Shown piece by piece: positions 29,501-38,721 of a stretch of 64,000 nucleotides of DNA (the stretch's first letter is position 1; each line of letters starts with the position of its first letter). Source of the DNA: Phycisphaerales bacterium (GTDB taxonomy: Bacteria; Planctomycetota; Phycisphaerae; Phycisphaerales; SM1A02); assembly GCA_028823105.1 (NCBI GenBank), contig JAPKCC010000002.1, positions 1 through 64,000 on the forward strand. The letters run 5' to 3'. Below the pieces are notes generated by a model. That model searched no databases. It worked only from the letters and a program-made list of their open reading frames with translations, and had not been told where the DNA came from. A program made the position numbers and the translations under genes.

Positions 29501-29817
29501 CGCACGAGTCGCCCGGGATGGGGACGCATTCCGTCGGCATCCTGCCGGAGGGCTCCGCGGGGTGTCGATCCATCGACACCCAACCGTCGCGGGCCATCCC
29601 GAGTCTCGAACCGTGCCACCGCATGGTATCGCCCCCGGGGTCTAGAACGTCATCCACTCCAGAACTCTCGAAGAACAATGGTTTTTCTGCCGTCTCGATC
29701 TTCCGAACGACCCGATCGATCCTCGAAGAAGGCATCTTGGTGGCCGTTTTGACCTGAAATGCATCGCGAAGGCCCGGGGGGCCGCTTTGCCCACCGGCTG
29801 GACTCCGATCGGTGCGG

Positions 29818-30441
29818 TTAATCGATGGGTCGCCGCTCGGTGATGGCGTCCGACAGCACCGCCCGACTGGCGTACTCGATCTGAGATCCCGACGGGAGGC
29901 CTCGAGCGAGCCTGGTCGTGGCGATGCCCAGACCCCGCGCTTCCTCCGCGAGATGCAGGGCGGTCGTGTCACCTTCCATGTCGGGATTGAGTCCGAGGAC
30001 GATCTCCTGCACCGCTACGCCTCTGGCGTTCCGGGCCGGATCGCGAAGTCGTGAGAGCAGGTCATCGACGGTCAACCCATCGGGACCAATGCCGTCGAGC
30101 GGATCGAGCCGGCCGAGCAGGACGTGGTAGACCCCGCGATGCATGCCGGTCTGCTCCAGACTGATCAGATCACGAGGCTGCTCCACCACCAGCACCACTG
30201 AAGCGTCGCGTTCGGCATCACTACAGATGGGGCAGGGATCGACGTCTGCGAGATTCCAGCACACCGAACAGTGCTTCACCGAATCCTTCACCTGCGTGAT
30301 GGCGAGGGCAAGACCGAGTGCCTCATCCCGACTGCTCTTCAGCACGAAGAAGGCGAGTCGCTCGGCGCTCCGTCGGCCGATGCCGGGCAGGCGGGCGAAT
30401 TCGTCGATCAGATTGGAGACGCTTTCCGGATAGGCGGACAT
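29818..30441 (-). CDS. recR: Recombination protein RecR
   Basis: LIDEFARLPGIGRRSAERLAFF, CSVCWNLADVDPCPIC zinc finger, TOPRIM VVEQPRDL; recR-ybaB-dnaX order. Confidence 0.96.
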   Translation of the reverse strand: MSAYPESVSNLIDEFARLPGIGRRSAERLAFFVLKSSRDEALGLALAITQVKDSVKHCSVCWNLADVDPCPICSDAERDASVVLVVEQPRDLISLEQTGMHRGVYHVLLGRLDPLDGIGPDGLTVDDLLSRLRDPARNARGVAVQEIVLGLNPDMEGDTTALHLAEEARGLGIATTRLARGLPSGSQIEYASRAVLSDAITERRPID

Positions 30442-30488
30442 GAGTGAAGCCTCTCATCTTGAAGGACGCAGGAACGAATCTAAAGCGC

Positions 30489-30863
30489 TCAAAGCAACCC
30501 GGGGATTCCACCGGGCGGAAGGGGAATACCCAGCTCGCCAGCGGCTTCCTTGAGGTGATTGCCGATCATCTCCTGAGCCCGTTCGAGGGCGGCATTGACC
30601 CCGCTGGTAATCAGATCTTCGGCCATGCTTTGATCCGCTCCGACCGCCGCATCGATCAGCGACGAGAGCATCGCCGGGTCAACCTTGACCGACCGGATCC
30701 GCATTTGGCCATCCGCGACCACCGTGACCGCCCCGCCGCCGACTTCGGCTTGCACCGTCATCTCGGCGAGTTCGGCTCTGGCCTGCCCCAGTCGTTCTCG
30801 GATTCGAGGGAGATCTTTCATCAGTCCGCCGAGCCCAGCCATTCCCTTGAGTGCATCGAACAT
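30489..30863 (-). CDS. YbaB/EbfC family nucleoid-associated protein
   Basis: MFDALKGMAGLGGLMKDLPRIRERLGQARAELAEMTVQAEVGGGAVTVVADGQMRIRSVKVDP; next to dnaX and recR. Confidence 0.94.
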   Translation of the reverse strand: MFDALKGMAGLGGLMKDLPRIRERLGQARAELAEMTVQAEVGGGAVTVVADGQMRIRSVKVDPAMLSSLIDAAVGADQSMAEDLITSGVNAALERAQEMIGNHLKEAAGELGIPLPPGGIPGLL

Positions 30864-32650
30864 CAGTCTTGAGTCTCCGGAGAGGCGGCGGTATCACCGT
30901 CCGCGTTGGGTTGATCGGTTCTACGGACCTGGACCACGTGGGCGTCGAAGAGATCGACGGCCTCGCGAACCAGGGGGTGATCGTTCACATCAGCCGCGAC
31001 GTTGTCCGCCGAAGCTCTCATCGGCTGTGATTCCGTGACGAATTCGATCTCGATCCGTCGCCCGAAGGCCGCGGAGGCGAGATCGGCGAGACCTTGTGGC
31101 TTTTGAATCGTCCATCCCGCACTTGGTGATGCATCCACGCGTCTTCGGAGTCGAAGCCGACCTCCCTCCAGCCGATCGAACTCAAAATCATCGAGCATCA
31201 CTCTCTGTTTCGGGGTCACGGCCGCGGCCTGCAACGCGGCCCAGGGGCCGCGATCGTCTGCGATCGATCCGATCGATCCGATCGATACCAGAGACTTGGC
31301 TTCGACGGCCTCGCTTTCGGGAGGGACGGTCGCCACGACCTTCTCCTCGGAATCTCCCGGATCCGAGACGGGCACGGAAACCGGTGCCGAATTCTTCTTG
31401 ACCACCGGTGGCGAAGCGGATGGAACGGATCGGACCGGAGTGATCGGTCGCGTTGACTCAACGGCCTTCTTCAGGCTTTTTTTTTTCGTCGGCGAAGAGG
31501 AGGAAACGGCCACGTCGCCTGCGAGAAGCGAGGCTGCTTGAGCAAATCGCTCCGACAGTGCCATGCGGGTCACCGCCGCATCCAAAATCGCCCGTGGAGA
31601 GGCACTGACGCGAACCCGACCGCCCGCCGCATCGCACAAGGCGATCATGTGGACGAGTTGCTCCGCCTCGAAGACCGAAGCCTCTTTCACGAGTGCCGCG
31701 GATTCCTCGCTACCGGTACCGAGCAACGCTGGATCATCACCGCAGACCCTCGCCGTCAGAAGCAGTCTGAATCGTTCCGCGATCCCGTCCAACGCCCGCT
31801 CCGGAGCAAGTCCTTCAGCAAGGAGGGCAGCCATCGACCGCAGCGTCCCGGCAGGATCGCCCGCGCCGATCGCGGCCGCCACATCCTTGACGATGTCCTC
31901 GGGCGGAACTCCAAGCACCCGTTCGAGCAGCGCGGCGTCGAGCCGGCCGTCGGCCGCGGCCACCACTCGTTCAAGAATGCTCAGTCCGTCGCGCATCGAT
32001 CCGTTGGCGAGCCGGGCAACGCGGAGCACCACCGACTCATCGGCCTCGATCGATTCGCTTCCCAGCACCGCGGTCAGGTGCTCCGCGATCCGACCGACAG
32101 AGATTGGTCGAAAGTCGAACCGCTGGCAGCGACTCTGGATGGTGGCAAGAACTTTGTGAGGCTCGGTCGTGCAGAGGATGAACTTCACATGCGATGGTGG
32201 CTCCTCCATGGTCTTCAGCAGCGCGTTAAACGCCGCGTTGGAGAGCATGTGCACTTCATCGATGATGTAGATTTTGAACGGGGATCTCGCCGGGCGAATG
32301 CTCGCGTTGGCGATCAGATCGCGAGCGTCCTGCACGCCGTTGTTGCTTGCACCGTCGATCTCGACGACATCCATGTCCTCACCGCGGAGGATCGCGTCCC
32401 CCACCGCCGCCTCTTCGGCCTGCTGATCCGAGACGTTGACGGCGCGGGCGAAGATCCGAGCCATCGACGTCTTGCCGACACCCCGGGTCCCACAGAAGAG
32501 ATAGGCATGCGCCGTCCGACCCCGATCGATCGCCCGCTCAAGCGTCTCCGCAATCGACTCCTGTCCGACGACCTCGCCGAAGGTCTTTGACCGATAGCGT
32601 CGAGCGAGGACCTGATATCCGGTCGTGGTGTCTGAGGCGGTTTCGGGCAT
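30863..32650 (-). CDS. dnaX: DNA polymerase III subunit gamma/tau
   Basis: YRSKTFGEVVGQE, FCGTRGVGKTSMARIFARAVN, YIIDEVHMLSNAAFNALLKTMEEPPSHVKFILCTTEPHKVLATIQSRCQRFDF; start set at MPETASDTTTGYQVLARRYR (ORF open to 32812). Confidence 0.95.
   Translation of the reverse strand: MPETASDTTTGYQVLARRYRSKTFGEVVGQESIAETLERAIDRGRTAHAYLFCGTRGVGKTSMARIFARAVNVSDQQAEEAAVGDAILRGEDMDVVEIDGASNNGVQDARDLIANASIRPARSPFKIYIIDEVHMLSNAAFNALLKTMEEPPSHVKFILCTTEPHKVLATIQSRCQRFDFRPISVGRIAEHLTAVLGSESIEADESVVLRVARLANGSMRDGLSILERVVAAADGRLDAALLERVLGVPPEDIVKDVAAAIGAGDPAGTLRSMAALLAEGLAPERALDGIAERFRLLLTARVCGDDPALLGTGSEESAALVKEASVFEAEQLVHMIALCDAAGGRVRVSASPRAILDAAVTRMALSERFAQAASLLAGDVAVSSSSPTKKKSLKKAVESTRPITPVRSVPSASPPVVKKNSAPVSVPVSDPGDSEEKVVATVPPESEAVEAKSLVSIGSIGSIADDRGPWAALQAAAVTPKQRVMLDDFEFDRLEGGRLRLRRRVDASPSAGWTIQKPQGLADLASAAFGRRIEIEFVTESQPMRASADNVAADVNDHPLVREAVDLFDAHVVQVRRTDQPNADGDTAASPETQD
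31477..31486 (-). promoter_or_regulatory. A10 candidate slippage/frameshift tract within dnaX
   Basis: Coding strand ACG-AAAAAAAAAA-GCCTGAAGAAGGCCGTTGA; -1 frame stops at TGA 31460-31458, +1 frame stops at TGA 31473-31471. Confidence 0.55.
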
Positions 32651-32701
32651 CGAGCACCAGTCGGGTCGAGGGACCGAGGAATTTGAGGGGGGGGAGAACC
32701 T

Positions 32702-32723
32702 ATAGAGCGAACATAGAGCGAAC
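32702..32723. repeat. Two tandem 11-bp units (ATAGAGCGAAC) upstream of dnaX
   Basis: ATAGAGCGAAC-ATAGAGCGAAC read directly; a G8 run lies at 32687-32694. Confidence 0.85.
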
Positions 32724-32953
32724 ACGGCGAAACGAGCCGTCGAGATGGCGAAACGGAGGACGGCCAGGCGACCGAAGGCCCGAACGACGAAGCGTGTGGC
32801 TGCTGCCGTCAAGCCCTGACCAAGTTGGCGAGCCGTCCGTCCGACGGACCCGACCGTCCTCCGCGTCGCGATTCGCGACCAGAATTGCCATCGTAGCCCG
32901 TTTCCGGCCGAGCGGGCCGAGGAAGGCCGCTCCGCCGCGTAGAATCGTCGGCA

Positions 32954-34222
32954 ATGGAACCCAACGACTCCACTCCCCAGCCCACCACAGGGATCCCGAC
33001 CCCGTCGGACCTTGCGGTGACCGCCTCCCGATCACACCGGCTCCTGCTCCTGGTGGTCCGGCTCCTCTTCCTCGTCCTGCTCGTCTCGATCTCGATGCTC
33101 ACCATCGCCGGGCGGGCAAGCGGTCCGCAGGAGTTCCAACTCCAGACCTTCCTCGGCGTACTCCTGGCAAGTGCCGCGATCGGGACGATCGTCATCGTGC
33201 TCGACGCCATGACTCCGAACAAGCGGCTCTCGTCCGTGGTCGGTGTCTACATGGGCATCTGCTTCGGACTGATCGCGGCGGTCGCCGTCAGCTACCTCAT
33301 CGACACGGTCGCGAACGCGATGGGAGGCGCGGATGAAAAGACCTCCGTCTACCTCGGAGTCTCCAAGGCCGTGCTCGCGCTGGTGATCTGCTACCTCTCC
33401 GTCTCAGTGGTGCTGACCACGAAGGATGACTTCCGAATCGTTCTTCCCTATGTAGAGTTCGCCCGTCAGGTCCGCGGGATCCGACCGATGCTTGTCGATA
33501 CCGCGACGCTGGTCGATGGACGGATCGACAGTCTCGGACAGGCCGGGTTCATCGACGCACCGATTCTGATCCCCGAATTCGTGCTTGAAGAGCTGCAGAG
33601 TCTTTCAGACAGTCTCGACCGACAGAAGCGGCTGCGCGGCCGGCGCGGCTTGGACATCGTCTCGAAGATGCAGCAGAACCCCTTCCTCGACGTCGCCATC
33701 GATTCGACCCGCCCTCCGGGCGTCGGCGTGGATGCGATGCTGGTCGAGATGGCCCGCGACCAAGACCTTCGGATCCTGACCTCCGATCTCAATCTTCGAA
33801 AGATCGCCGAGATCAACGGGCTGACGGTGCTCAACATGAACGACGTCGCGCGATCCCTGCGGCACGCCTCGATTCCCGGCGACACGATTCAGATCGAACT
33901 CGTCAAGATCGGCGAAGCACCGGAGCAGGCAGTGGGCTATCTCCCAGACGGCACCATGGTCGTGGTACAGGGTGGCGGCCAACTACTCGGCAAGGTCGTC
34001 GATGTCGTGGTGACGAATTCCCTGCAAACCGCTGCAGGAAGGATGATCTTCGCGCGGATCGGATCGGAGGAGGATCCGGACGATTCAACGCTCGTGCCGA
34101 AGCGTTCCGTGGCACGGGCCGCGACGAATCAGCCAAAGTCCACCGGGCCGGGACCGAACGCGGATGACCGTCCCGATGCAAGCCGCGGTAGGTCGCCGCG
34201 ACGTCAACCCCCTCGATCGTGA
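32954..34222 (+). CDS. Membrane PIN/TRAM-domain protein (YacL-like)
   Basis: Four N-terminal TM segments, PIN domain (LVDTATLVDGRIDSLGQAGFIDAPILIPEFVLEELQSLSDSLDRQKRLRGRRGLDIV, ILTSDLNLRKIAEINGLTVLNMND), C-terminal TRAM region. Confidence 0.9.
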   Translation: MEPNDSTPQPTTGIPTPSDLAVTASRSHRLLLLVVRLLFLVLLVSISMLTIAGRASGPQEFQLQTFLGVLLASAAIGTIVIVLDAMTPNKRLSSVVGVYMGICFGLIAAVAVSYLIDTVANAMGGADEKTSVYLGVSKAVLALVICYLSVSVVLTTKDDFRIVLPYVEFARQVRGIRPMLVDTATLVDGRIDSLGQAGFIDAPILIPEFVLEELQSLSDSLDRQKRLRGRRGLDIVSKMQQNPFLDVAIDSTRPPGVGVDAMLVEMARDQDLRILTSDLNLRKIAEINGLTVLNMNDVARSLRHASIPGDTIQIELVKIGEAPEQAVGYLPDGTMVVVQGGGQLLGKVVDVVVTNSLQTAAGRMIFARIGSEEDPDDSTLVPKRSVARAATNQPKSTGPGPNADDRPDASRGRSPRRQPPRS

Positions 34223-34249
34223 CCCTGACACGAGGCCGCGACGTTCTGC

Positions 34250-35776
34250 TCAGTCGTCTCCTGCGAGACCGCGGTGGAGCGGCGCCATGAGATCGCCGAA
34301 CGCTGCCGCGCGATCCAGCGAACCCCGCCCGATCGGCTGCCGCACCTGGTGAATCGAGAGGGTCGGCATGTATCGACGACCACCGCGGCCCTGCTCCGAG
34401 CGATGTGGTTCGAGACACCGATCATCCCATTCAAGTCCGAGAAAATCGATCAGCGATCGGATCGCCGGCTCGGGTTCCGTGACCAGATCCGAGTAATCCA
34501 GATCGAGCCAGGGGTTCGGAATGCGATCCTTCATGGCTTCGGAGAATCGCTTGTGACTTCTGATCATCCGACCAATCCAATCGAGCCGTGTCGCCCAAGG
34601 CATTCGATCATGCGAGAGATTTTGGCCGTAGATCGAGATCCCGATGTCCGCCGGCGCTCGATCGATCCGGATCACCTGGGCCTTCGGGAACCAGGCGGCG
34701 ATGATCGGCAGGAACTGCCAATTCTGGAGATGCTTGTTGACGATTCGCGCCGAGTGCCCGAACAGCCCGGCCTGTCGTTCAAGATAGTCGCGACGAAGTG
34801 TCTCCAGAATCTCCGGCGTCGCGTCTCGAACTCCCTGGTACGGCTCCTGACCGATGCGGTCTCGAGCGCCACGAAGCACGTCGCCGATCAAACCCGTCTC
34901 GCCCGCGCCGTGCGCCGCGGGATGAATACCGATGATCCGCTCGACGAGCGAGGTTCCACTTCGGGGCATTGACGCGATGAAGATCGGAATCTCACTCGAA
35001 GCCGCCTCCGACATCTCCTCCGGAAGCGATATCGGAGTCGTCGCCTCGATGATCGAGTCGAGCCGGCGGTCCCATTCATCCGGATCGAAGATCACCGGAA
35101 AGACGGCGTGCCCCGCATCGAACGAGTCCATCGCTTCGTCAAATCGGCCCAGCTTCTCCAGCATCCTCCCTTGATGCAGGAGAAGTCGACGACGGACCGG
35201 AGGCGGCGTGGTCGATGCAGCAAGCAGCCGCTCTACCACTACCAACCCATCGTCTCGCCGACCCGCGAGCTCGAGGACGTTCGCGTAGGTCTCTCCCATC
35301 TCCGCATCGAGCCCTCGCTTTGCGACGGTCCCTTCGATGAAACGGATCGCCTGGTCCGTGAAACCGCCGCCCTCGTAGGCTTGGGCGAGCATCGCTTCTG
35401 CTCGTCGGCTTCCCGGCATTCTCTTGATCGCTTCGCGACAAGACTCGACCATCTCGGGGTAACGGCCGCCGAGCTTGTGCATGACCGCCTGATCAAGCGG
35501 CATCATTGGATTGCGAGGATCAAGTTTGTGGGCCTGATCCAGAATCTTCTGCGCTTCGAGCATCAACCCGCTCCGAAGGACGATCAGGCCCTTGATTCGA
35601 AGCGCATTCGGATCGCGAGGATTCCGAGCGACGGCCGCATCGACCAAAGGCGCGGCCTCGGCGACCCGTCCAGCGTGAAAAAGCTCCGTGGCCCTTCGAA
35701 GTTCCGGACTTACCGAACCCGATTGGATTCTGGTTCCCCCGGTTGCTTTCGGTGGTTTCGATGGTTTCCTCTTCAT
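34250..35776 (-). CDS. TPR-repeat sulfotransferase family protein
   Basis: N-terminal TPRs; PIFIASMPRSGTSLVERIIGIHP (5'-PSB loop), later VIRIDRAPADIGISIY and C-terminal YSDLVTEPEPAIRSLIDFLGLEWDD. Confidence 0.88.
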   Translation of the reverse strand: MKRKPSKPPKATGGTRIQSGSVSPELRRATELFHAGRVAEAAPLVDAAVARNPRDPNALRIKGLIVLRSGLMLEAQKILDQAHKLDPRNPMMPLDQAVMHKLGGRYPEMVESCREAIKRMPGSRRAEAMLAQAYEGGGFTDQAIRFIEGTVAKRGLDAEMGETYANVLELAGRRDDGLVVVERLLAASTTPPPVRRRLLLHQGRMLEKLGRFDEAMDSFDAGHAVFPVIFDPDEWDRRLDSIIEATTPISLPEEMSEAASSEIPIFIASMPRSGTSLVERIIGIHPAAHGAGETGLIGDVLRGARDRIGQEPYQGVRDATPEILETLRRDYLERQAGLFGHSARIVNKHLQNWQFLPIIAAWFPKAQVIRIDRAPADIGISIYGQNLSHDRMPWATRLDWIGRMIRSHKRFSEAMKDRIPNPWLDLDYSDLVTEPEPAIRSLIDFLGLEWDDRCLEPHRSEQGRGGRRYMPTLSIHQVRQPIGRGSLDRAAAFGDLMAPLHRGLAGDD

Positions 35777-35947
35777 GTGCCTCGCATGGTATTCAAACCA
35801 CGTTGATTCCGGCGGGGATTCCCATCGTCGCTCCGCGCCTTCTGAGAATGGAGGATCATGCGAGACCGCGGCCGAAGACGTCCCCTTAATAGGGCGCCCG
35901 CGACCGCGGTGGGCTCGCTTGCTAAAAACTCCACGCTTCGACCTTCT

Positions 35948-37708
35948 TCAGCGGCCGAGGGCGAGGAGTTGTGTCATCAGTTCATCAGTCGTCGTGATCA
36001 CTCGACTCGCCGCCGAATAGCCGGTGGACGCGAGAATCATGTCGATGAACTCCTGGGAGAGGTCCACGTTCGAGAGTTCGAGGGCCCCACCGATCACTCG
36101 GCCGGTGCCAAAGTCGAGCGGCTTGGCGATCAGTGCCGTACCCGAGTTCGGCCCACTTCCAAAGAGATTGTCACCCACATCGACCAGACCTTCAGGGTTG
36201 GAGAACTTCGCAAGGGCGACCTGCCCGATGGTCCGCGTGAGACCATTCGTGAAGGCACCCGAGATCGCTCCGTCCTCGCCGATCGAGAACGATGCGAGGG
36301 TTCCGATTGGGGAACCGTCCTGGTAGACCGCGGCGAAGTTGCTCCCGCTGTCAGTGAAACTCGTAATCGAATCGGTTCCGCTGTCGAAGTCCATGCTCAC
36401 GGACAGTGGTGAGGTGGCACCGTTGGTGCGGACGATCGAGAAACTCTGATTGCTCGCTCCGGTGAAACGACCGTTCGAGTCGAAGGTGACCTCACCGAGT
36501 GCCAGCATCCGATCGTTCGCGTCGTTGTCGTTCGACTCCGCGACGAATTCCCAGGTAGTTCCGCCGTTCGGATTGGTCGCTTGGAGCACAAACGAGAGAT
36601 CGATGGTGAGCGGTGTGCCCAGCGAGTCGTAGACCACGAAGCTGGTCCGGACGCTCTCGCCGTCGGCGTCGCCGGTCTTGGTCATCACCATCGGATTACC
36701 GAGTCCTCCGCCAGGACCGTTGACCGTGATGTCTCCCGTCTCGATCTCCAGCGCTTGCACGGTGCCCTCGTTGCCGACCACCACGATCTGGCCGTTGGCG
36801 TTGATTTCGACTGAGCCGCCGAGATCCGAACTTCCGCCGATGGCCGACGAGTCGGTGCCAAGATATTCATCGAAGAACGAGATCAACTCGCCGAAGGTGC
36901 TTCCGAAAGCATCAGTGCCTTCGACCGCGGAACCACTGATTGCGAAAGTCGCTGAACCGAGATCCTTTCCGCCTTTCTCGACACCTTCGAGCGTGATCGA
37001 ACGGCCGGGCTCGGAGCTGTCGAAGGCGATCGTGAAGCCGCCCGCGCCATCCGAGACGTAGATGTCGGTGGTGAGCAGATCCGTGGCGGCGGTGATCGGC
37101 GTGGTCCCCGCGGGATCGGTGAAGAAGGCTCGGGTCTCGTGGGTGCTTCCCGTGCTAGCGATCTCACCCGATGCGTTCACGTTGCCGCTGAAGATGACGT
37201 TGTCGGACTGCTCCGCAAGTGTCAGTGTGCCGACGGGAATGTTCAGTTCGACGAGGTTTCCCTCAACCAAGTTGAACTGGTCATCGACGCCGAATCCCAT
37301 GACCTTCGCCCCGGACTGCGTCATGAGGTCGTTCTCGGGATTCCGGATGAACCCGCCCGCCCTCGTGTAGAAACGCGAGCCAGATTGATTGACGATGAAG
37401 AGGCCGTCCCCTTCGATCGCGAGATCCGTCGCGAGGCCGGTCACGCCGATGGCCCCGTTATTGAAGTTTCGCTGGGTGCCGCCGACCCTCACGCCGAGTC
37501 CGACCTGACCCGGATTGGATCCGCCGGTGTTGTCACCCGGTGCGGTACCGAGCGAGAAGTTCCGGCTGAACGTCGGCGTAAAAGCCATCCGGTTCGACTT
37601 GAACGCGGTGGTGTTGACGTTCGCAATGTTGTTGCCGATCACGTCAAGGCGACGTGAGTTGCTGGTGAGACCGGAGAGACCGGTGAACAATGCCGTGGTC
37701 GATGCCAT
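35948..37708 (-). CDS. flgE: Flagellar hook protein FlgE
   Basis: MASTTALFTGLSGLTSNSRRLDVIGNNIANVNTTAFKSNRMAF and C-terminal ALELSNVDLSQEFIDMILASTGYSAASRVITTTDELM. Confidence 0.96.
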   Translation of the reverse strand: MASTTALFTGLSGLTSNSRRLDVIGNNIANVNTTAFKSNRMAFTPTFSRNFSLGTAPGDNTGGSNPGQVGLGVRVGGTQRNFNNGAIGVTGLATDLAIEGDGLFIVNQSGSRFYTRAGGFIRNPENDLMTQSGAKVMGFGVDDQFNLVEGNLVELNIPVGTLTLAEQSDNVIFSGNVNASGEIASTGSTHETRAFFTDPAGTTPITAATDLLTTDIYVSDGAGGFTIAFDSSEPGRSITLEGVEKGGKDLGSATFAISGSAVEGTDAFGSTFGELISFFDEYLGTDSSAIGGSSDLGGSVEINANGQIVVVGNEGTVQALEIETGDITVNGPGGGLGNPMVMTKTGDADGESVRTSFVVYDSLGTPLTIDLSFVLQATNPNGGTTWEFVAESNDNDANDRMLALGEVTFDSNGRFTGASNQSFSIVRTNGATSPLSVSMDFDSGTDSITSFTDSGSNFAAVYQDGSPIGTLASFSIGEDGAISGAFTNGLTRTIGQVALAKFSNPEGLVDVGDNLFGSGPNSGTALIAKPLDFGTGRVIGGALELSNVDLSQEFIDMILASTGYSAASRVITTTDELMTQLLALGR

Positions 37709-37735
37709 GTCGGACTCCTTGACTCGCGATACGGC

Positions 37736-38269
37736 TCAGGCCGCGTCGTCGCGTTGAATGGACGGTTGGTTCTGGGAATGAGCGGCGGCGAGAATCGCTT
37801 CGGCGATCTCGGCGGGAACGGTGACCGCGGACGGTCCCGTGACGATGTTGCGATCTTCTGAGTCTTCGCTTCCTAGACGCACCGCGGCGTCGACAGGAAG
37901 CAGGACTCCTTCGGACTCGGCCTCGGCGCCGAGTTCGCGTTCGATTCGACGATCCGATACCGCGAGGAGGAGCGGTCGGTCCCCGGCGATGACCAGCACC
38001 TGTGCGAATCCCGCAGCTTCCGCGGCATCCGCGATGCCCGCGAGGCGGTCCGCGAAACAATCATCAAGCGTGGGTTCGAGCCGGCTCTTGTCGATCTCCC
38101 GGCCACTGGCGAATTCGCCGTTCGCGGCGCGTTCGAGAAGTTCCTCGAATCCAGCCTCCTCGATCGACGCCCGCTCTCCCGCGATGGACGAATCAATTCC
38201 CACGGGTCGGACCGCGGGTTCGAGTCGGCGGAGAAGTTGTCGAGAATCGAGATTCAAGTTCGTTTCCAC
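37736..38269 (-). CDS. Uncharacterised flagellar-cluster protein between flgD and flgE (possible Flg_new-like)
   Basis: Position between flgD and flgE; central AAEAAGFAQVLVIAGDRPLLLAVSDRRI weakly resembles the Flg_new flagellar operon family. Confidence 0.65.
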   Translation of the reverse strand: METNLNLDSRQLLRRLEPAVRPVGIDSSIAGERASIEEAGFEELLERAANGEFASGREIDKSRLEPTLDDCFADRLAGIADAAEAAGFAQVLVIAGDRPLLLAVSDRRIERELGAEAESEGVLLPVDAAVRLGSEDSEDRNIVTGPSAVTVPAEIAEAILAAAHSQNQPSIQRDDAA

Positions 38270-38283
38270 TTTCGGTGAGAGGA

Positions 38284-38703
38284 TCAGGGAAGCATCGAGG
38301 GGTCGACGATGACCTCGACGTTTTCCATCGGGAGCATCCAGCCGCTGCTGAGTTCGAGCGACACAGAATCGCCCTGACGAACGACCGACAGGACCGTTCC
38401 TGCGACCGAATCACCGCTGGGGAGGATTCCCTGGACGGCCTTGCCGAGAAGATTCCCCGCTGATGAAAGCTGATTCTGGAAGACGATGTCCTCGAGCTTC
38501 TCGGTCATGGAGATGTCCGATTCGATCTGACGAATCGAATTCAACTGGTCGAGGAGCGCCGATGAGTCGTTGGGCTCGAACGGATCCTGTTGCTGCAGTT
38601 CGGTGAAGATGATCTGCATGAAGTCCTCGGAGGACATCTCGTTGAACCGATTCACGCCCGATCCGGCGACCGTGCTCGATGCTGCTGCTGGAATCGCACT
38701 CAT
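38284..38703 (-). CDS. flgD: Flagellar hook assembly scaffold FlgD
   Basis: MSSEDFMQIIFTELQQQDPFEPNDSSALLDQLNSIRQIESDISMTEKLED. Confidence 0.92.
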   Translation of the reverse strand: MSAIPAAASSTVAGSGVNRFNEMSSEDFMQIIFTELQQQDPFEPNDSSALLDQLNSIRQIESDISMTEKLEDIVFQNQLSSAGNLLGKAVQGILPSGDSVAGTVLSVVRQGDSVSLELSSGWMLPMENVEVIVDPSMLP

Positions 38704-38721
38704 GAGGAATACCTCCCTGGG

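Noticed and set aside
31261-31290. GATCGATCC x3 mini-repeat in dnaX
   Set aside because: Short 9-bp repeat encoding GSIGSI in a disordered tau linker; not distinctive.
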